Shown one piece after another: positions 6,378 to 9,198 of a stretch of 9,198 bases of DNA; the first letter of the stretch is position 1, and each line of letters starts with the position of its first letter. This DNA comes from Clostridiales bacterium (GTDB taxonomy: Bacteria; Bacillota; Clostridia; Tissierellales; Sedimentibacteraceae). The stretch is from contig DMJQ01000027.1 in assembly GCA_003457065.1 (NCBI GenBank), forward strand, positions 19,212 through 28,409, written 5' to 3'. Under the pieces are notes generated by a model. That model worked only from the letters and a program-made list of their open reading frames with translations, searched no databases and was not told the DNA's origin. The translations under genes and the position numbers were made by a program.

Positions 6378-7103
6378 TTAAAGGTTTCCTGCAGCTTTTT
6401 TGTCAATTATCACAGTTATGTTATCATGCAGCTGCAGTATGGATGCCGGAAGCCGCGGGGTTATTTTCCCGTTCACCATCTCTGCCACGGCTTCGGCTTT
6501 TGATTCTCCTTCTGCCAGCAACACTATTTTTTTTGCGGACAGGATGGTTTTAATGCCCATGGTTATGGCAGTTGTTGGCACATCATGTATGTTTTCAAAA
6601 AATCTTGAGTTTGCATTTATGGTGTTTTGCTTAAGCTGTACTTCATGGGTATATGGTTCAAAAAAATCTCCGGGCTCGTTAAATCCAATGTGCCCGTTTT
6701 TTCCTATTCCGAGAAAAAGTATATCCATTGAGCCGGCTTGTCTCACTTTGTTTTCATAATTAGTGCATTCTTTTTTCACATCGCCGGTCATGCCATCCGG
6801 AATATGAATATTTTCTTTTTTAATGTCAATATGTGAAAACAGGTTTGTATTCATAAAATTGTAGTAACTGTTTTCATCCGTCTTGATTAATCCTATATAT
6901 TCATCCAGATTAAATGTTTTTACATTCTGAAATGAAATAGTGTTTTTTCTGTATTCCTCCACCACTGCGCTGTACATCCCAAGCGGCGTACTGCCTGTTG
7001 GCAGGCCTATGACTGCATCACTTTTTCCTTTCACTGTATCCAACAGATACTTTGCTGCCAGCAGGCTCATTTCCTGATAGTTGCTTTTTGTTATTACTTC
7101 CAT
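6378..7103 (-). CDS. nagB: Glucosamine-6-phosphate deaminase
   Basis: It converts glucosamine-6-phosphate to fructose-6-phosphate and ammonia, delivering amino-sugar carbon to glycolysis. The protein is 241 residues, the short form usual in Firmicutes, without the C-terminal allosteric extension of the E. coli enzyme. Motifs seen are the phosphate loop LPTGSTP (34-40), the base Asp67 in NLDEY, and GKNGHIGFNEP with His138 and Glu143 matching the E. coli catalytic His143 and Glu148. Asn136 stands where E. coli has Asp141, as is common in Gram-positive homologues. SRFF (166-169) follows. The ATG is 14 bases beyond the murQ stop and has only a weak ribosome binding site (GGATG), so translation may depend on coupling to murQ. 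That coupling is an inference. Confidence 0.95.
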   Translation of the reverse strand: MEVITKSNYQEMSLLAAKYLLDTVKGKSDAVIGLPTGSTPLGMYSAVVEEYRKNTISFQNVKTFNLDEYIGLIKTDENSYYNFMNTNLFSHIDIKKENIHIPDGMTGDVKKECTNYENKVRQAGSMDILFLGIGKNGHIGFNEPGDFFEPYTHEVQLKQNTINANSRFFENIHDVPTTAITMGIKTILSAKKIVLLAEGESKAEAVAEMVNGKITPRLPASILQLHDNITVIIDKKAAGNL

Positions 7104-7117
7104 ATTTTTTCATCCAA

Positions 7118-8053
7118 TCATCTTTTGATATTAAGCGCTTTGGTTTCTTTTCCCAACTGTATTGCGTTCACCACAAAACCGTCGGCGCTTTTTAAGTATG
7201 CTCTCGCTTCTTCTATTGTACAGCTTGTTTCATAAATTACAATAGCCTCTTTTAAATTCCAGCTGGTTTTTTCCAGAAATAAGGTAGCTGTATCATCGTC
7301 TTTGATATTTGTTATGTTTTTAAATATGTTAAGAGCCCTTCTTCTTAACTTTGAGTTGGATGCCTGCAAATCTACCATCAAATTTTTATATGTCTTTCCC
7401 AATTTAATCATGGTTGTAGTGCTGATTATATTGAGCACCATTTTTTGTGCCGTGCCTGATTTAAGTCTTGTAGAACCTGAAATAACTTCCGGCCCCACTA
7501 TTACTTCTATGGCTGCATCGGCCAGCCTGCCTGTTTCCGAGTCTGGATTGCATGATATTGATATTGTCTTAGCCCCCAGACTCTTTGCATATTTAAGCGC
7601 GCCAATGACATAGGGTGTCCTTCCGCTGGCAGCAACTCCTATCAATACGTCATTGTCGCTGAAATCTTCTTTCTTCAAATCATTTATGCCGCTGTTTTCG
7701 TCATCTTCAATGCCTTCCACCGCATTTCTCAGGGCGGTATCTCCGCCTGCTATGAGGCCCTTTACCAGCTCTGGAGCAGTATTGAATGTTGGAGGGCATT
7801 CGGACGCATCCAAAACTCCCAGCCTTCCGCTGGTTCCTGCGCCTGCGATGATGAGCCTTCCTCCGTTTTTGAGGGATGAAACAGTAAATTCGACCGCGCT
7901 TGTGATTTCCGGTATGGTTTTTTCAACTGCATATGCCACCTTTTTGTCTTCGTTGTTTATGGTTTTCACTATTTCATTGATGCTCATCTTATCTATATTA
8001 ATTGTATTTTCGTTTGTCTGCTCCGTTATCATGCCTTTTTCTGATATTGTCAT
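7118..8053 (-). CDS. murQ: N-acetylmuramic acid 6-phosphate etherase
   Basis: MurQ cleaves the lactyl ether of MurNAc-6-phosphate, giving GlcNAc-6-phosphate and D-lactate. It is the committed step of wall-sugar recycling in the cytoplasm. The 311-residue protein has a SIS domain (about 55-220) with the family hallmarks AGAGTSGRLGVLDASECPPTF (69-89, given by its ends AGAGTSGRLG and SECPPTF), IAGGDTALRNA and EGIEDDE, then AASGRTPYV, SGSTRLKSGTAQKM and NLMVDLQASN. Glu85 and Glu116 line up with E. coli Glu83 and Glu114, the catalytic acid/base pair. The N-terminal motif reads TEQTNENT, whereas the E. coli and B. subtilis enzymes have Arg in place of the second Thr. The C-terminal helical part (EEARAYLKSADGFVVNAI) is normal. 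The ATG is well placed after AAGGAG, which overlaps the stop of the upstream ABC gene (TAAGGAG), so the two are closely coupled. Confidence 0.96.
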   Translation of the reverse strand: MTISEKGMITEQTNENTINIDKMSINEIVKTINNEDKKVAYAVEKTIPEITSAVEFTVSSLKNGGRLIIAGAGTSGRLGVLDASECPPTFNTAPELVKGLIAGGDTALRNAVEGIEDDENSGINDLKKEDFSDNDVLIGVAASGRTPYVIGALKYAKSLGAKTISISCNPDSETGRLADAAIEVIVGPEVISGSTRLKSGTAQKMVLNIISTTTMIKLGKTYKNLMVDLQASNSKLRRRALNIFKNITNIKDDDTATLFLEKTSWNLKEAIVIYETSCTIEEARAYLKSADGFVVNAIQLGKETKALNIKR

Positions 8054-8064
8054 AAAATTTCTCC

Positions 8065-9162
8065 TTACAGCCTTAAATTGTTTCCAGTCTCTTTGTCAAA
8101 TATATGCAGCCTGTCGGTTTTGAAAGATATGTTTATCTTGTCGTCTGTCTTGATATCATAACGGGTTTCGCTTTTAATAACAATTTTGTTGTCATTAAGT
8201 CTGCTGTGAATTAACATTTCATTTCCCATGAGCTCGGACACATCAACATTAACTTCATAGCTGCCTGATGTTTTTTCTGAGATCACTATGCATTCAGGAC
8301 GCACACCGAGCGTTATGGACTGTGTTTTGATATTTTTAGATTTCAGTGAATTTACACATTCTTGTGATAAGTCTATCTTGTGTCCGCAATTATTAATATA
8401 GTAACTGTCACCTTCGTATATTAATTCAGCATTAAAGAAATTCATTTGTGGCATTCCGACAAAACCGGCCACAAACACATTGGCGGGATTCTCATAAACA
8501 TTTTGAGGCGTGCCAACCTGCTGAACTTCCCCGTCCTTCATAATGACTATTCTGTCTCCAAGTGTCATGGCTTCTGTTTGATCATGTGTCACATATATAA
8601 ATGTGGTATTAAGTCTCTTATGAAGCTTTAATATCTCGGTTCTCATTTCGTTTCTCAGTTTTGCATCAAGGTTGGATAAAGGTTCGTCCATCAAGAACAC
8701 CTTCGGATCCCTTACTATTGCTCTTCCAATGGCAACCCTCTGCCTCTGTCCTCCTGACAGAGCTCTTGGCTTTCTTTTCAGGTATTCTTCTATTCCCAGA
8801 ATTCTTGCCGCATTTGTTACTCTTTCATCTATTTCCTGCTTGCTCATTTTTCGGATTTTTAATCCGAACGCCATATTGTCATAAACAGTCATGTGAGGAT
8901 ACAGCGCATAGTTCTGAAATACCATCGCAATATCTCTGTCCTTAGGAAGCATATCATTGACAAGCTTGTCATCTATATACAGTTCTCCCGACGATATTTC
9001 CTCCAGGCCTGCAACCATTCGCAATGTGGTTGTTTTACCGCATCCCGAAGGCCCAACAAGGACGATGAATTCTTTATCTTTTATTTCTAAGTTTAAATCT
9101 TTAACTGCAGTTACATCTTTATCATAAATTTTATATATGTTTTTTAATTCTATAGATGCCAC
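8065..9162 (-). CDS. ugpC: Carbohydrate ABC importer ATPase, MsmK/UgpC/MalK type
   Basis: This is the cytoplasmic ATPase subunit that powers a binding-protein-dependent sugar importer. The 365 residues match the usual length of the group. The ATPase domain shows Walker A GPSGCGKT (37-44), the Q-loop Gln83 in VFQNYALYPHMTV, signature LSGGQRQR (135-142), Walker B VFLMDE (155-160), D-loop SNLD (163-166) and switch His193 (YVTHDQTEA). From about residue 238 a TOBE/OB-type regulatory domain follows, as in MalK and MsmK. The GTG start follows GGGAGG at good spacing. No binding protein or permease is in the window. The ATPase leads into murQ with an 11-base gap, so it probably energises uptake of wall-derived amino sugars, and may serve several importers as MsmK does in streptococci. 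The UgpC/MalK/MsmK names cannot be told apart by sequence alone, so the symbol is only a family label. Confidence 0.93.
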   Translation of the reverse strand: MASIELKNIYKIYDKDVTAVKDLNLEIKDKEFIVLVGPSGCGKTTTLRMVAGLEEISSGELYIDDKLVNDMLPKDRDIAMVFQNYALYPHMTVYDNMAFGLKIRKMSKQEIDERVTNAARILGIEEYLKRKPRALSGGQRQRVAIGRAIVRDPKVFLMDEPLSNLDAKLRNEMRTEILKLHKRLNTTFIYVTHDQTEAMTLGDRIVIMKDGEVQQVGTPQNVYENPANVFVAGFVGMPQMNFFNAELIYEGDSYYINNCGHKIDLSQECVNSLKSKNIKTQSITLGVRPECIVISEKTSGSYEVNVDVSELMGNEMLIHSRLNDNKIVIKSETRYDIKTDDKINISFKTDRLHIFDKETGNNLRL

Positions 9163-9168
9163 CTTGCT

Positions 9169-9175
9169 ACCTCCC
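9169..9175 (-). promoter_or_regulatory. Ribosome binding site fixing the GTG start of the ABC ATPase
   Basis: Minus-strand GGGAGGT lies six bases ahead of the GTG (9160-9162). The protein then begins MASIELKNIYKIY, the normal beginning of MalK-like ATPases, which supports the GTG over any internal start. The remaining upstream bases to 9198 are too few to show a promoter or the end of another gene. Confidence 0.75.
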
Positions 9176-9198
9176 AGTTTTAAATATACCGCATGCCG

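Noticed and set aside
7653..8123. Plus-strand open frame of 156 codons
   Set aside because: It is antisense to murQ and the end of the ABC gene, both of which have clear family motifs. It has no own promoter or ribosome binding site.
8661..8945. Plus-strand open frames opposite the ABC ATPase
   Set aside because: They are shadows of a strongly conserved ATPase domain read on the other strand.
1..9198. Alternative genetic code in which TAA is read as sense
   Set aside because: TAA, TAG and TGA all end recognised genes at their expected family lengths (for example TAA for nagA and nagB, TGA for murQ, TAG for the LCP gene).

Overview
The window comes from a low-GC Gram-positive, most likely a Clostridia-type member of the Firmicutes. 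The signs are AT-rich spacers, strong GGAGG-type ribosome binding sites, GTG as well as ATG starts, an SLH-domain surface protein, and an LCP-family cell-wall polymer transferase. A Sedimentibacter/Tissierella-like host is possible, but that is a guess from style. Every supported gene is on the minus strand, so transcription runs from right to left. TAA, TAG and TGA are all used as terminal stops, so the code looks standard.

Right half (9198 to 5065): a tight four-gene operon, with gaps of 11, 14 and 21 bases. In order of transcription it encodes an MsmK/UgpC/MalK-type ABC ATPase, MurQ (MurNAc-6-P etherase), NagB (glucosamine-6-P deaminase) and NagA (GlcNAc-6-P deacetylase). It ends at a 12-bp perfect hairpin with a U-tract. 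MurQ, NagA and NagB form an unbroken path from MurNAc-6-phosphate to fructose-6-phosphate, so this is a cell-wall sugar recycling/scavenging operon. The permeases and sugar kinase that the ATPase would need are not in the window and may lie upstream, past base 9198.

Middle (5032 to 3947): a single LytR-CpsA-Psr (LCP) gene with its own promoter (TTGTAT-17-TATAAT) and its own terminator. LCP proteins attach anionic or secondary wall polymers to peptidoglycan.

Left-middle (3991 to 878): a 535-base AT-rich spacer with candidate promoters, then a large secreted SLH surface-protein gene (about 836 codons). This gene is interrupted by an in-frame TAA inside its second SLH repeat. What remains is a 111-residue fragment with signal peptide and first SLH repeat, and an intact downstream frame. 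The downstream part carries the third SLH repeat, a beta-helix-like region, a Gly/Ser linker, two 82-residue InlB-B-type repeats encoded by a 246-bp tandem DNA duplication, a Big-like domain and a cadherin-like C-terminus. A clear terminator follows.

Left end (710 to 1): a well-formed extended -10 promoter, a leader of about 95 bases, and the first 193 codons of a multi-spanning membrane protein resembling the O-antigen ligase/polymerase (Wzy_C) family, cut by the window edge.

Overall this is a cell-envelope neighbourhood: wall-sugar recycling, wall-polymer attachment, a wall-polymer-bound surface protein and a polysaccharide polymerase/ligase. I do not see a new defence, mobile or RNA-guided system. 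The most striking feature is the nonsense-interrupted SLH gene.
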